A DNA stretch of 64,000 nucleotides from SKLM01 sp964514285. Lineage in GTDB: Bacteria; Chloroflexota; Anaerolineae; B4-G1. A model generated the notes under the pieces. That model saw nothing but the letters and a program-made list of their open reading frames with translations, did no database searches and was not told where the DNA came from. Below, piece by piece: positions 8,863-17,251 of the stretch. The stretch's first letter is position 1, and each line of letters starts with the position of its first letter. The position numbers were made by a program, and so were the translations under genes. The stretch spans positions 4,559 through 68,558 of the forward strand of contig CAZEQC010000012.1 in the NCBI GenBank assembly GCA_964514285.1, read 5' to 3'.

Positions 8863-8890
8863 CCCCGTGGCTGATCACTCATCCACGGGG
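8863..8890 (-). other. Second hairpin in the riboflavin-transporter leader
   Basis: Complementary 8-base arms (8863-8870, 8883-8890) enclose a 12-base loop immediately after the riboswitch terminator and just before the ribX ribosome-binding region. No T-run follows. It could affect ribX translation or mRNA stability; no family was recognised. Confidence 0.5.
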
Positions 8891-8894
8891 CCCA

Positions 8895-8932
8895 CAAAAG
8901 AAAAACCCCGAAGACTTGGTCAATCTTCGGGG
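8895..8932 (-). terminator. Riboswitch-controlled intrinsic terminator
   Basis: On the minus strand a perfect 9-bp stem (8924-8932 with 8906-8914, 9-base loop) is followed directly by TTTTTCTTTT. Its first arm, extended by one base, is also perfectly complementary over 10 bases to 9128-9137 at the start of the FMN aptamer, which would form the antiterminator. Confidence 0.88.
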
Positions 8933-8966
8933 CGCAAGCTCTTTCGCCGCGATAGGCGGCTCTGTT

Positions 8967-9139
8967 CATCTCCTTCCATCCGGACTCTCACCGTCGGCCC
9001 CGGCCTGGACGGCTGCGCCCCATTAGAAAGGGAGACGCCTCCATCGTCACCGGATCGGCCGCCTAAGCGGCTCGCGGGCTCAGCGAGCCACTTGCTCGCC
9101 TTACCGCCGGTCGGGGTTTGCACCCTGCCCCGAAGATGT
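8967..9139 (-). promoter_or_regulatory. FMN riboswitch (RFN element)
   Basis: Reading the minus strand, the conserved RFN blocks occur in order: a CTTCGGGGCAGGGTG start, CCCCGACCGGCGGT, GAGCCCGCGAGC, GATCCGGTG, GGGGCCGACGGT, and AGTCCGGATGGAAG. P1 can form between the 5' CATCTTC (9133-9139) and 3' GGAGATG (8967-8973). FMN binding should stabilise P1, release the terminator arm and switch off the operon. The element lies directly between a strong promoter and the ribX-ribY-ATPase genes, indicating flavin-repressed riboflavin uptake. Confidence 0.93.
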
Positions 9140-9158
9140 ATTCAACTGTCGACATTAG

Positions 9159-9186
9159 ATTATACGGGCTTCTGTTGACCTGTCAA
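9159..9186 (-). promoter_or_regulatory. Promoter of the riboflavin-transporter operon
   Basis: Perfect TTGACA and TATAAT hexamers with a 16-base spacer on the minus strand. The predicted start lies a few bases before the aptamer, so the riboswitch begins almost at the 5' end of the mRNA. Confidence 0.88.
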
Positions 9187-9248
9187 CCTGTTCAGCGACG
9201 ACCGCCTGTCCAAAGAGCCTGCTACGATGCACTAATCAGACAGGGCGC

Positions 9249-10451
9249 CTAGATCAACCCCACTTTCTGCCCCCCCTTCTTGAAGGCTTCGATGGCCTGA
9301 TCCAGCTGATCCTCGGTATGCTCCGAGCAGAGCTGAACCCGGATCCGAGCTTTGTCTCGCGCCACCATCGGGTAGACGATGGCTAACACGTAAACGCCCT
9401 CCTGCCAGACGAAGTCCGCCAGCTCCTTGGCCGTCTTGCTGTCGCCGCACATAATCGGCACGATGGGCGTCTCGCTGTGTCCGGTGTCGAAGCCCAGCGC
9501 CCTCATCCTATCCAAGAAGTACTCCCGGTTCTCCCAAACTCGTTCTACCCTCTCCGGATTGTTCTCCATCACGTCAATGGCGGCGATAGTCGCCGCAGCG
9601 ACGCTGGGGGGGAGGGCTCCGCTGAGCAACCAAGTGCGTGCCTTGTTCATCGCGAACTTGACCAGGGCCTCGCTGCCGCTGAGGTGCCCTCCCACGATGC
9701 CGAAAGCCTTGGAGAAGGTCCCCATCTCCGCGTGCACCTGATCCCGTGTAAGGCCGAAATGGTTGACGATACCGCGCCCCCCCTCACCCAGAACGCCCTC
9801 ACCGTGAGCATCATCGACGTAGACGCCCGCGCCGTGCTCCGCGGCGATCTCGGCAATGGCCGGCAGCGGCGCCAGATCGCCATCCATGCTGAAGACACCA
9901 TCGGTGACGATCCAGATGTGCTCGTAGGCCGGCTGATGCGTCTCAGCCTCCTCCATAATACGCTTCAGATCATCGACATCCTTGTGCTTGTAGATAGCCT
10001 TGTCCGCCTTCGTCAACCTTATCCCGTCGATGATCGAGCCGTGATTGAGCGCGTCGGAGACGTAGAGGTCGCCCTTGCCGGCGAGCTGCGCCAGAACACC
10101 TTGATTCGTCATAAAGCCGGTCTGAAAAGTAAGCGAGGCCGGAGCCCCTTTGAATGCCGCCAGGCGTTCATCCAGTTCTCGATGCAAGGTCGTATCGCCC
10201 GCGATCGAGCGATCGCTGCCAGCGCCGGCTCCGTATCGCTTGGTCGCCTCCACCATAGCCTTCACAACATGGGGATGCGTGGATAGGTTGAGGTAGTTGT
10301 TGGAGCACATCACGATGACCTCTCTATCCCCGACGACCGAGATGGGCTTACTGGGCCCCTGGAGTTCCCGGGGCTCCCAGGTCAGCCCTTCCTCCTTGAG
10401 TCGCTCGTACTCTTCACCAAGATAGCCTATCGGATCTCTTTCGACTGCCAT
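9249..10451 (-). CDS. kbl: 2-amino-3-ketobutyrate CoA ligase (glycine C-acetyltransferase)
   Basis: A PLP-dependent alpha-oxoamine synthase of 400 residues that cleaves 2-amino-3-oxobutyrate with CoA to glycine and acetyl-CoA. Visible features are the PLP lysine in GTFSKAFG (Lys248), the DDAHGEG loop (213-219), and SNNYLNL near the N-terminus. AGGAGG lies before the ATG. The immediately upstream gene is a threonine dehydrogenase, which makes the substrate and separates this enzyme from biotin- or sphingolipid-type relatives. A second, different family member lies at 52151-53329. Confidence 0.92.
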   Translation of the reverse strand: MAVERDPIGYLGEEYERLKEEGLTWEPRELQGPSKPISVVGDREVIVMCSNNYLNLSTHPHVVKAMVEATKRYGAGAGSDRSIAGDTTLHRELDERLAAFKGAPASLTFQTGFMTNQGVLAQLAGKGDLYVSDALNHGSIIDGIRLTKADKAIYKHKDVDDLKRIMEEAETHQPAYEHIWIVTDGVFSMDGDLAPLPAIAEIAAEHGAGVYVDDAHGEGVLGEGGRGIVNHFGLTRDQVHAEMGTFSKAFGIVGGHLSGSEALVKFAMNKARTWLLSGALPPSVAAATIAAIDVMENNPERVERVWENREYFLDRMRALGFDTGHSETPIVPIMCGDSKTAKELADFVWQEGVYVLAIVYPMVARDKARIRVQLCSEHTEDQLDQAIEAFKKGGQKVGLI

Positions 10452-10492
10452 TCGTTTAGCCTCCTAGCTCTTATATCTCTTGACCGCAGATG

Positions 10493-11479
10493 TCAGCCTT
10501 CCAACCTATCGCGCAGATGAACCAGCATGTCCTCAACCATCGCTGAGAGGTCGTACTTGGGCTGCCATCCCCACTCCTCCCGTGCCGCGCTGTCATCGAT
10601 GGTCCGAGGCCAGGAATCCGCAATATCCTGACGGTAGTCAGGTTCGTACGTGATCTCGAAATCGGGGATGTGTCTCTTGATCTCAGCCGCCAGCTCCGCC
10701 GGCGAGAAACTTAACCCAGCCAGATTGAAGTCAGTGTGGTGCTCGAGCTGATCAAAGGGAGCATCCATCAACATAAGCGTCGCCCGGATACAGTCAGGCA
10801 TGTACATCATCGGGAGCACCGTATCCTTCTCCAGGAAGCAGGTGTAACGCTGATGCCTTATCGCCTCATAGAAGATCTCCACGGCATAGTCTGTCGTCCC
10901 ACCGCCCGGCATCGTCTCGCTGCTGATGATCCCAGGATACCGTACGCCGCGTATGTCCATCCCGTACCGCTCCACGTAGTAGTTGCAGAGCAGCTCTCCC
11001 GCTACCTTCGTCACCCCGTACATCGTCGTCGGCCGCAGGACGGTCTCCTGGGGGGTCCCGTCCTTAGGCGTATCTGGACCGAAGGCAGCGATAGAACTGG
11101 GCCAGAAAACCCGGGAGATCTCATACTCCCGGGCAATCTCGAGGACGTTGTACAGACCGTCGAGGTTCACTCGCCAGGCCAGCTGAGGGTTCTTCTCGCC
11201 GCTAGCGGAGAGAAGCGCCGCCAAGTGATAGATCATATCAATCTCGTACTCTTCCACCACCTCCTCTACAGTCTCCGGTCTGGTCACGTAGACGTATACG
11301 AAGGGACCAGAATCACGCAGTTCTGGCCCAGGTTCGGTCTTGTGACCAGCGGCGACCACGCTCTGACCACCATACCGTCTCCTCAGCTCCATAACTAGCT
11401 CAGAGCCGATCTGGCCGACGGCGCCAGTCACGAGTATCTTGGGCGTGTCCTCTATCCCCGATGTCCCATCCTCGAGCAC
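10493..11479 (-). CDS. tdh: L-threonine 3-dehydrogenase, SDR/epimerase type
   Basis: Oxidises L-threonine to 2-amino-3-oxobutyrate with NAD. The 328 residues have a Rossmann loop GAVGQIGSELV, MIYHLAALLSA, the catalytic YxxxK in TMYGVTK, and VRYPGIISS, as in short-chain archaeal-type and bacterial threonine dehydrogenases. A longer frame runs upstream, but a GTG at 11479 is preceded by GGAGG at 7 bases and gives a normal family N-terminus. Only 41 bases separate it from kbl, forming the two-step threonine-to-glycine pathway. Confidence 0.9.
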   Translation of the reverse strand: MLEDGTSGIEDTPKILVTGAVGQIGSELVMELRRRYGGQSVVAAGHKTEPGPELRDSGPFVYVYVTRPETVEEVVEEYEIDMIYHLAALLSASGEKNPQLAWRVNLDGLYNVLEIAREYEISRVFWPSSIAAFGPDTPKDGTPQETVLRPTTMYGVTKVAGELLCNYYVERYGMDIRGVRYPGIISSETMPGGGTTDYAVEIFYEAIRHQRYTCFLEKDTVLPMMYMPDCIRATLMLMDAPFDQLEHHTDFNLAGLSFSPAELAAEIKRHIPDFEITYEPDYRQDIADSWPRTIDDSAAREEWGWQPKYDLSAMVEDMLVHLRDRLEG

Positions 11480-11602
11480 TGTGGCACCTCCATACTGCTC
11501 TTTCTGGATGAATCTGATTGGATGATTTTGATCACACTCTCCACAGGCCGCGACACCCTGCGCCGCAGGCAACCCGTGAACAGCACGGCTACAAGCGTAG
11601 TG

Positions 11603-11631
11603 AGTATAGCACATAGCCCTTCTTTTTTCAA
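11603..11631 (-). promoter_or_regulatory. Promoter for tdh-kbl
   Basis: TTGAAA, 17 bases, then TATACT on the minus strand, with a TGC extended -10. The leader to the GTG is about 115 bases. The -35 overlaps that of the oppositely oriented promoter for the GH36 gene. Confidence 0.72.
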
Positions 11632-11652
11632 TAGCCCCTGCTGTGCTATAAT
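11625..11652 (+). promoter_or_regulatory. Promoter for the GH36 gene
   Basis: Perfect TATAAT at 11647 with an upstream TG (extended -10) and a weak TTTTCA -35 at 16 bases. It diverges from the tdh promoter and shares its -35 bases. Confidence 0.6.
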
Positions 11653-11689
11653 GTCCCCCAGGAGAACGTGTGAGCAAGGAGAGGGGAGA

Positions 11690-13921
11690 ATGAGCCAGCC
11701 TATCGGCGATGGAACGCCCACGTGGGGAGAACCGGACCGCGCTGCAGTCATCCGCTTTCGCATCGGCGAGCGGTCCGAGGTAATGGAGCTCCTTGAGCCC
11801 AATCACGCTCGTCAGATCGAAGGGATACGGTTCATCTGGCGCTGGCAAGAGGAGGCGGCGGGCTATCGCATGTGGGTGCGAATCACCCATCGGGGCGAGA
11901 AAGCCATCACCTTGGACACTATCGACGTCCTCGCGGCCCCGGTGCCGGCGCTCAATGCAGGGCGGGAAGCGTGGTCCATTTATCAGAATGGCTGGCAATC
12001 CTGGTCTCCGGCCTTCGCCCGTCATCTGGGAAACGGCCTCTACTCAACCCCCGGGACCCCCGACTATCAGCGCAAGCATCAACCCCACGGTCAACCGGAG
12101 CATCAAGAGAATATCTCATCCGAGTGGGTCACTGTCCTATCCGCCCGAAAGGGACAGGAGCCCACGGATGGGGAAGCGGCCGCCCTCTTGGTCGGTTTCG
12201 TGACGGCAAAGGATCAACTGGCCCAGATCCGTGTCCAGGGGGACGGATCAGCCTTGGTAGCTCGCTGCCATTGTGATGGCATCAAGCTTGCCCCAGGCTC
12301 GTCGATCAGCTCCGAGACTCTGGTGGTTAGAACCGGGGCTGATCCTTTGAACCTGCTGGAGGACTGGGCCGAGGAGATGGGAGATGAGATGAAGGCACGC
12401 GTCTCCTCCGATCCTCCCACAGGGTGGTGCTCCTGGTACGTCTTCTACGGCGAGAACACGGCCGAAGACGTCAAGGATAACGTAGCTGCCATTGAGGATT
12501 ACGCGCTTCCCCTAGAGGTCGTTCTGCTTGACGACGGCTATCAGACTGCTATCGGCGACTGGTTTTCGCTGAACGAGGACAAGTTCCCCGCTGGCATGGA
12601 ACCAGTCATGGACGACATCCATCGGAGCGGGCGCCGCGCTGGTATCTGGACGGCACCCTTTGGAGCCTCAGTCGATTCTCAACTCCTGGCAGACCATCCC
12701 GATTGGCTGCTCCGAGACGAGGCCAGCGAACCCGTTCTAGGGTGGATACACTGGGGGAAGCCCTGCTACGCGCTCGACTGCACGCATCCAGAGGTGCTGG
12801 CCTGGCTGGAGCGGACGTTCAAACACATGCGCCGCGAGTGGGGGGTCTATCTCTTCAAGATCGATTTTCTTTTCGCGGCCGCTCACCATGGCGAACGGCA
12901 CGATCCCACCGCTACCCGCGCACAAGCATTGCGGCGAGGCGTGCAAGCTATCCGGAAAGCCATCGGCAATAACGCCTTCCTGCTTGGTTGTGGCGCACCC
13001 TTGGGACCGTGCGTAGGATTGGTGGACGGCATGCGGATCGGGCCGGACGTGGATCCCAACTGGCACCCCATCTGGCGCCACGACCTCTCCTCCGTCTCCA
13101 CCAAGAACGCCCTACGCAACGTCCTCACCCGGGCACCACTCCATGGGCGGCTGTGGGCCAACGACCCGGACTGCATACTCATTCGCCAGCGCGGGGATGA
13201 CATGGACCTGGTCTTGAATGAGGTGCGCACCCTGGCGGCCCTGGTGGCCTTGTCCGGCGGTCTGACTCTCGACTCCGACGACCTATCAGCGATCGAACCG
13301 GGCCGTCTCAAGTACCTGCGTCAGGCTCTGCCGCCCACCGGCCTCTCCGCCCGTCCCATCGACCTCTTTCGACACGAGATGCCCTCATCCTTCCTGCTCC
13401 CCGTAGAGCGAGGCTGGGGCCACTGGTGGGTCGCTGGCATCGTCAACTGGGACGAACGGACGACCGAGACGACAGTGCGGCTGGCCGACCTGGGCCTCCC
13501 ATCGGGGCGCTATCACGTCTTCCACTATTGGCGCCGTCGTTATCTTGGCGTGACCGACGACGTGGTCACGGTCCGTCGCCACCAACCGCACGAGACGGCA
13601 GTGCTCCTCCTCAAACCTGTCTCCGAACGGCCCGACCTGCTGACAACCACGTTTCACGTTTGCCAGGGCGTCGCCGAGATCGTCAGCTATCAATCCGAGA
13701 TCAACAACACGACTGCAACTGTCAAAGTGACGCTGGAAAAACCGGGACGACAGTTCGGTCGCCTATACTTCACGGTGCCCAAGCGGTGGCGCGTCGTCGA
13801 GGCCCAGGTCGACGGGCGCCAACAGGCTCCGGTCACGGAGGGAGCCCGAGTCGTCAGCTTCGGTCTGACGCTGGAGGATCAGGCAGACGTTGAGGTAGCT
13901 TTTGAGCGAACGGTCATCTAA
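11690..13921 (+). CDS. GH36-type alpha-galactosidase
   Basis: A 743-residue glycoside hydrolase of clan GH-D. After an N-terminal beta-sandwich (about 1-250) comes the catalytic barrel: GWCSWYVFY, the DDGYQ motif (281-285), the probable nucleophile Asp392 in LFKIDFLF, and the probable acid/base Asp453 in MRIGPDVDP. A C-terminal beta domain follows. It should release alpha-galactose from oligosaccharides such as raffinose or melibiose. No signal peptide is seen, so it is likely cytoplasmic. The ATG at 11690 has GGAGAGGGGAG upstream; the frame is open 56 codons further, past the promoter. GH36 also contains other specificities, so the substrate is less certain than the fold. Confidence 0.88.
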   Translation: MSQPIGDGTPTWGEPDRAAVIRFRIGERSEVMELLEPNHARQIEGIRFIWRWQEEAAGYRMWVRITHRGEKAITLDTIDVLAAPVPALNAGREAWSIYQNGWQSWSPAFARHLGNGLYSTPGTPDYQRKHQPHGQPEHQENISSEWVTVLSARKGQEPTDGEAAALLVGFVTAKDQLAQIRVQGDGSALVARCHCDGIKLAPGSSISSETLVVRTGADPLNLLEDWAEEMGDEMKARVSSDPPTGWCSWYVFYGENTAEDVKDNVAAIEDYALPLEVVLLDDGYQTAIGDWFSLNEDKFPAGMEPVMDDIHRSGRRAGIWTAPFGASVDSQLLADHPDWLLRDEASEPVLGWIHWGKPCYALDCTHPEVLAWLERTFKHMRREWGVYLFKIDFLFAAAHHGERHDPTATRAQALRRGVQAIRKAIGNNAFLLGCGAPLGPCVGLVDGMRIGPDVDPNWHPIWRHDLSSVSTKNALRNVLTRAPLHGRLWANDPDCILIRQRGDDMDLVLNEVRTLAALVALSGGLTLDSDDLSAIEPGRLKYLRQALPPTGLSARPIDLFRHEMPSSFLLPVERGWGHWWVAGIVNWDERTTETTVRLADLGLPSGRYHVFHYWRRRYLGVTDDVVTVRRHQPHETAVLLLKPVSERPDLLTTTFHVCQGVAEIVSYQSEINNTTATVKVTLEKPGRQFGRLYFTVPKRWRVVEAQVDGRQQAPVTEGARVVSFGLTLEDQADVEVAFERTVI

Positions 13922-13938
13922 TCACCGGGTGTTTCCCC

Positions 13939-15987
13939 TTGACCTCTGGATTCCGTCCCCTGGAGCAGTCTAGCCTCTTCCACGTGGCAAAGCTTGTCTT
14001 TCCCGCGCTGGAGGGAATAGACGAGGAGGACCTGCCATATCGCTTGGCCGATGTGCTGGGCTTACTCTACGGCGCGCCCATTGCCCTGCTTGGGCTCGGC
14101 TGGCTGATCGCCGTCACAGATGTCTCCCTGATCGGGAGGCAGTGGCCGCTCCTTCTCCTCTTCCTCGGAGTGATCCTCCTGCTACGGCGCTGGCGGTTTA
14201 CGCTCTTGATTCAGATCAGTCCGGGCAGCTACGCCGACTGGCAGGAATCGCTGGACGTGATTGTCTCATGGTCGTCAGCACTGGCTCTCGGCCCCACGGC
14301 TTTTTGGGTCACGGCGCTGGGCGTGGTGATCGATCATCTGCTTCCAGGACTGCAGGAACCCTCAGCACCCCTGCGGTGGAACCGCGCTCGCAGCTTCGTG
14401 CTGGACTTCGCGCAGGTCACCGCTGGCATGGCGGCGGTGACGCTTTACAAGCGTTGGGGCGGCCTCTTCCCCCCGGCCGCGCTCACGCGACGTAGCCTGC
14501 TCCCAGCCATAGGAGCCACGGTAGTCCGGCTCGTGCTCAGTCGGCTCTGCTGGATGCCCATTTTCGCCTACTGGGCTCAAGTTCTCAAAGAGAGACAGAA
14601 GAACTACAGCCTCAACCGTTACCTGAGCATCGTGATGGCCTTGCCAGCGGTGATGGATCCGTTTGCCCTGCTAGCGACGATTCTCTACGCGCGGCTCGGC
14701 ATCGGGATGTACCTTTTCTTCATCACCGGGGTCCTCCTGGCTACCCAGCTGGCCAATCAATTGAGCGAGACCGCGACGCGCAGCCGGCAGCACGCTCGGG
14801 AGCTGGAGAAATTGGAGCAACTGGGACGTGCCATCATCCAGACGCCTGTCGACGCATCTACCCTCTCAGATGTGCTAGAAGAGCACCTGCCGATTATGTT
14901 CCCCGACTCTCGGATCGAGATTCGCCTGTTCCCTGACCAGATCATCTACCAGACGTCAGATGGCCAACCTCTGGTGCCGGAGCAGGCCTGGACGTGGCTG
15001 CGACGGATGGAGGGGGCACGCTGCTTCCCACCGGGGGAGCAGCTCGCTTGGGCCGATGCGCCGCTAACGCAGAGGGCTATAGTTCTGGCACCGATCCTGG
15101 AGCCTGACAGCAACGAACCCACCGGCGGCCTCGTGTTTGCACAGCGGTCGCCCGCCGTCTGGAGAGGCAAGGAACTGACCAACTCCCTGCCGGCCATCCA
15201 GACGCTGGCCTCTCAGATCGGGGCCGCGCTACACGGCGCCGCGCTCTACCGCATGGAGCAGGAACTGGCGCTGGCAGGACAAATCCAGGCCAGCTTCCTG
15301 CCCGGGGAGCTGCCAAAGATCCCCGGATGGCAGATCGCAGCGACTCTGTTGCCCGCCCGTCAGACCGCCGGGGACTTCTATGACGTGATCCCGTTGCCCA
15401 ATGGACGCTTCGGGATCGTGATGGCTGACGTAGCCGACAAGGGCATGGGAGCCGCGCTCTACATGGCCTTAAGCCGAACTCTCCTGCGCACCTATGCACT
15501 GGAATACCACAGCCGGCCCGATTTCGCCGTGAAAGTCACCAACCGGCGTATCCTGATGGACACAGACGTGACGATGTTCGTGACGCTCTTCTACGGCGTC
15601 CTCGACCCCCGGACGGGACGGCTGACGTACTGCAACGCGGGGCACAACCCACCTTACCTCGTGCGCGCGCAGGGCAGAGGGCAGATGCAAACCCTGACCA
15701 AGACAGGCATGGCGCTTGGGGCAATGCCCGGTCTCTCTTGGGAGCAAGGCGTCGTTCAGCTGGAACGGGGCGACGTCCTGACGCTCTATACGGATGGCAT
15801 CACAGACGCACAGGACGAGACGGGGAATTTCTTCGGCCAGGAGCGGCTCAGGGACCTGATACAGGCCCAGGCAGGTCGTTCGGCCGATGAGATCCAGGAC
15901 GCACTGCTGGGGACCGTACAAGCTTTTGCAGGTGAAACCTCGCAGTTCGACGATATTACGCTGATGATCCTTGTCCGAAGCACCTAG
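13939..15987 (+). CDS. Membrane-bound PP2C/SpoIIE-type phosphatase with GAF-like domain
   Basis: 682 residues: a hydrophobic N-terminal half (about 30-275, several membrane segments), a coiled linker, a GAF-like sensory region (about 290-430), and a C-terminal SpoIIE/RsbU Ser/Thr phosphatase domain (about 440-680). Metal-binding acidic motifs are GDFYDVIPL, VMADVADKGMGAALYM, DGITDAQDE and FDDITLMIL. Such proteins usually dephosphorylate anti-sigma-factor antagonists. No partner is encoded nearby. The start is uncertain: TTG at 13939, 17 bases after the GH36 stop, with no clear ribosome-binding site. Confidence 0.85.
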   Translation: MTSGFRPLEQSSLFHVAKLVFPALEGIDEEDLPYRLADVLGLLYGAPIALLGLGWLIAVTDVSLIGRQWPLLLLFLGVILLLRRWRFTLLIQISPGSYADWQESLDVIVSWSSALALGPTAFWVTALGVVIDHLLPGLQEPSAPLRWNRARSFVLDFAQVTAGMAAVTLYKRWGGLFPPAALTRRSLLPAIGATVVRLVLSRLCWMPIFAYWAQVLKERQKNYSLNRYLSIVMALPAVMDPFALLATILYARLGIGMYLFFITGVLLATQLANQLSETATRSRQHARELEKLEQLGRAIIQTPVDASTLSDVLEEHLPIMFPDSRIEIRLFPDQIIYQTSDGQPLVPEQAWTWLRRMEGARCFPPGEQLAWADAPLTQRAIVLAPILEPDSNEPTGGLVFAQRSPAVWRGKELTNSLPAIQTLASQIGAALHGAALYRMEQELALAGQIQASFLPGELPKIPGWQIAATLLPARQTAGDFYDVIPLPNGRFGIVMADVADKGMGAALYMALSRTLLRTYALEYHSRPDFAVKVTNRRILMDTDVTMFVTLFYGVLDPRTGRLTYCNAGHNPPYLVRAQGRGQMQTLTKTGMALGAMPGLSWEQGVVQLERGDVLTLYTDGITDAQDETGNFFGQERLRDLIQAQAGRSADEIQDALLGTVQAFAGETSQFDDITLMILVRST

Positions 15988-16002
15988 AACAGGCTGGAGC
16001 TT

Positions 16003-16734
16003 ATGGAACCAACGACCGAAGACACCTTGTACGCTCATAACGTCCTCTTGGAGCACTATGAGGACCGACCCTGGCACCCGCGCGATCCTATCGCTACGTT
16101 AGTCAACACGATCCTTTCGCAGAACACCAACGATGTGAACCGCGACACGGCCTATGAACGGCTGAGAGAGCGATTTGCTAGAATAGAAGAGGGAAGCGAA
16201 GCGACTCCCAAAGTAAGAAAGGGAAGCGAAGCGACTCGGGACTGGGAACAGATCCGCGACGCACCGGAGGAGGAGGTGATTGAGGCAATTCGACCGGCTG
16301 GCCTTGGTCCCACCAAAGGGCCTCGCATCCAGGGCGCGCTGCAGAAGATCACGGAGCGAGAGGGCGAGATCACCCTCGACTTCCTGCGCGATATGTCGAC
16401 CGAGGAGGCCAGACAGTGGCTCACCGATCTGCCCGGCGTCGGCCCCAAGACTGCTGCTATCGTGCTCTGCTTCGCGCTGGGTAAGCCCGCTTTTCCAGTC
16501 GATACCCACGTCCATCGCGTCAGCTTGCGACTCGGTCTGCTCCCCGAGGGAACCAGCCGCGAAAAAGCGCACGATATTCTTGAGGACATCGTCCCAGAGG
16601 AACACTACTACACCTTCCACCTCAATCTCATCGCCCATGGCCGCGCCATCTGTCACGCCCGCAATCCGGAATGTGAGCGATGCCCTCTGCTTGAGAGCTG
16701 TGACTACGGGCAAGAGGTCACGGATGCTTCCTGA
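16003..16734 (+). CDS. nth: Endonuclease III-like DNA glycosylase/lyase
   Basis: Base-excision repair enzyme for oxidised pyrimidines. The 243 residues carry the helix-hairpin-helix LPGVGPKTAA with catalytic Lys, the catalytic Asp in VDTHVHR, and a C-terminal 4Fe-4S loop with C-x6-C-x2-C-x5-C spacing. GGAG lies 5 bases before the ATG. Between the ERF and DWEQIRDAP segments is an insertion of about 20 residues containing GSEAT twice, encoded by a 17-base direct repeat, that I do not expect in the family. It lies in a surface region before the HhH, so the enzyme is probably functional. Confidence 0.88.
   Translation: MEPTTEDTLYAHNVLLEHYEDRPWHPRDPIATLVNTILSQNTNDVNRDTAYERLRERFARIEEGSEATPKVRKGSEATRDWEQIRDAPEEEVIEAIRPAGLGPTKGPRIQGALQKITEREGEITLDFLRDMSTEEARQWLTDLPGVGPKTAAIVLCFALGKPAFPVDTHVHRVSLRLGLLPEGTSREKAHDILEDIVPEEHYYTFHLNLIAHGRAICHARNPECERCPLLESCDYGQEVTDAS
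16191..16237 (+). repeat. Direct repeat inserted in frame in nth
   Basis: A 17-base unit occurs at 16191-16207 and 16221-16237 (period 30, so in frame), with similar A/G-rich sequence before each copy. It encodes GSEATPKVRK then GSEATR. No further copy was noticed in this window. Confidence 0.75.
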
Positions 16735-16747
16735 CCGAAGATGAGGC

Positions 16748-16776
16748 TTGACGTCCCTCTCACGCTGACATACCAT
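16748..16776 (+). promoter_or_regulatory. Possible promoter for yraN-miaA
   Basis: TTGACG, 17 bases, TACCAT. It lies in the 145-base spacer after nth, about 100 bases before yraN. The -10 is imperfect. Confidence 0.45.
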
Positions 16777-16879
16777 GGGCACACCAGACAGATGTCATAG
16801 AAGCAGCTACATCCCCCTTTTTCTAAGGGGTCCTTGCTTAGACGCGGGTAGCCTGCGATCCATCCACGCGTAGAAGGAG

Positions 16880-17251
16880 ATGATGAGCGGCTCGAGAGTG
16901 AGACTAGGGAAGCGAGGAGAGGATCTTGCTGCAGAAGAACTGACGCAGCGAGGCTATGAGATCGTGGACCGCAACTGGTACTGCCAGATCGGCGAGGTGG
17001 ACATCGTGACCCGATGCGCCGGGGGCTGGGCTTTCTTCGAGGTGCGCACACGGCGAGGTCGGGCGTTCGGCACCCCAGAGGAGTCCGTGACGCCACGTAA
17101 GATAGAACGTATGACCCGCGTCGCCCAGTTTTATCTGTCAGCCCACGACGTCAACGTGTACGAGATCGACTGGCGGATCGGCGTGGTGGCCGTGGAGATG
17201 GACGAAGCCGGCTATTTGTTGAGGATCGACGTCTATGAAAACCTCTGGTGA
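16880..17251 (+). CDS. yraN: YraN/UPF0102 nuclease-like protein
   Basis: A 123-residue protein of the UPF0102 family, which has an endonuclease-like fold and poorly known function. Conserved features are LGKRGEDLAAEEL, DRNWYCQIGEVDIV (acidic residues at the putative active site), FFEVRTRR and TPRKIERM. AAGGAG abuts the ATG at 16880, so the second ATG (16883) or the GTG at the VRLGKRG segment may be used instead. Its last 17 bases overlap miaA. The run nth-yraN-miaA places it with nucleic-acid processing genes. Confidence 0.85.
   Translation: MMSGSRVRLGKRGEDLAAEELTQRGYEIVDRNWYCQIGEVDIVTRCAGGWAFFEVRTRRGRAFGTPEESVTPRKIERMTRVAQFYLSAHDVNVYEIDWRIGVVAVEMDEAGYLLRIDVYENLW

Noticed and set aside
8867..9160. 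TPP riboswitch, expected for an NMT1/THI5 transporter
   Set aside because: The conserved blocks are those of the FMN aptamer (GGCGGT, CCGACGGT, AGTCCGGATG), not the THI box.
10493..12025. 510-residue version of threonine dehydrogenase
   Set aside because: The extension crosses both divergent promoters and the start of the GH36 gene; the GTG at 11479 with GGAGG gives the normal family length.
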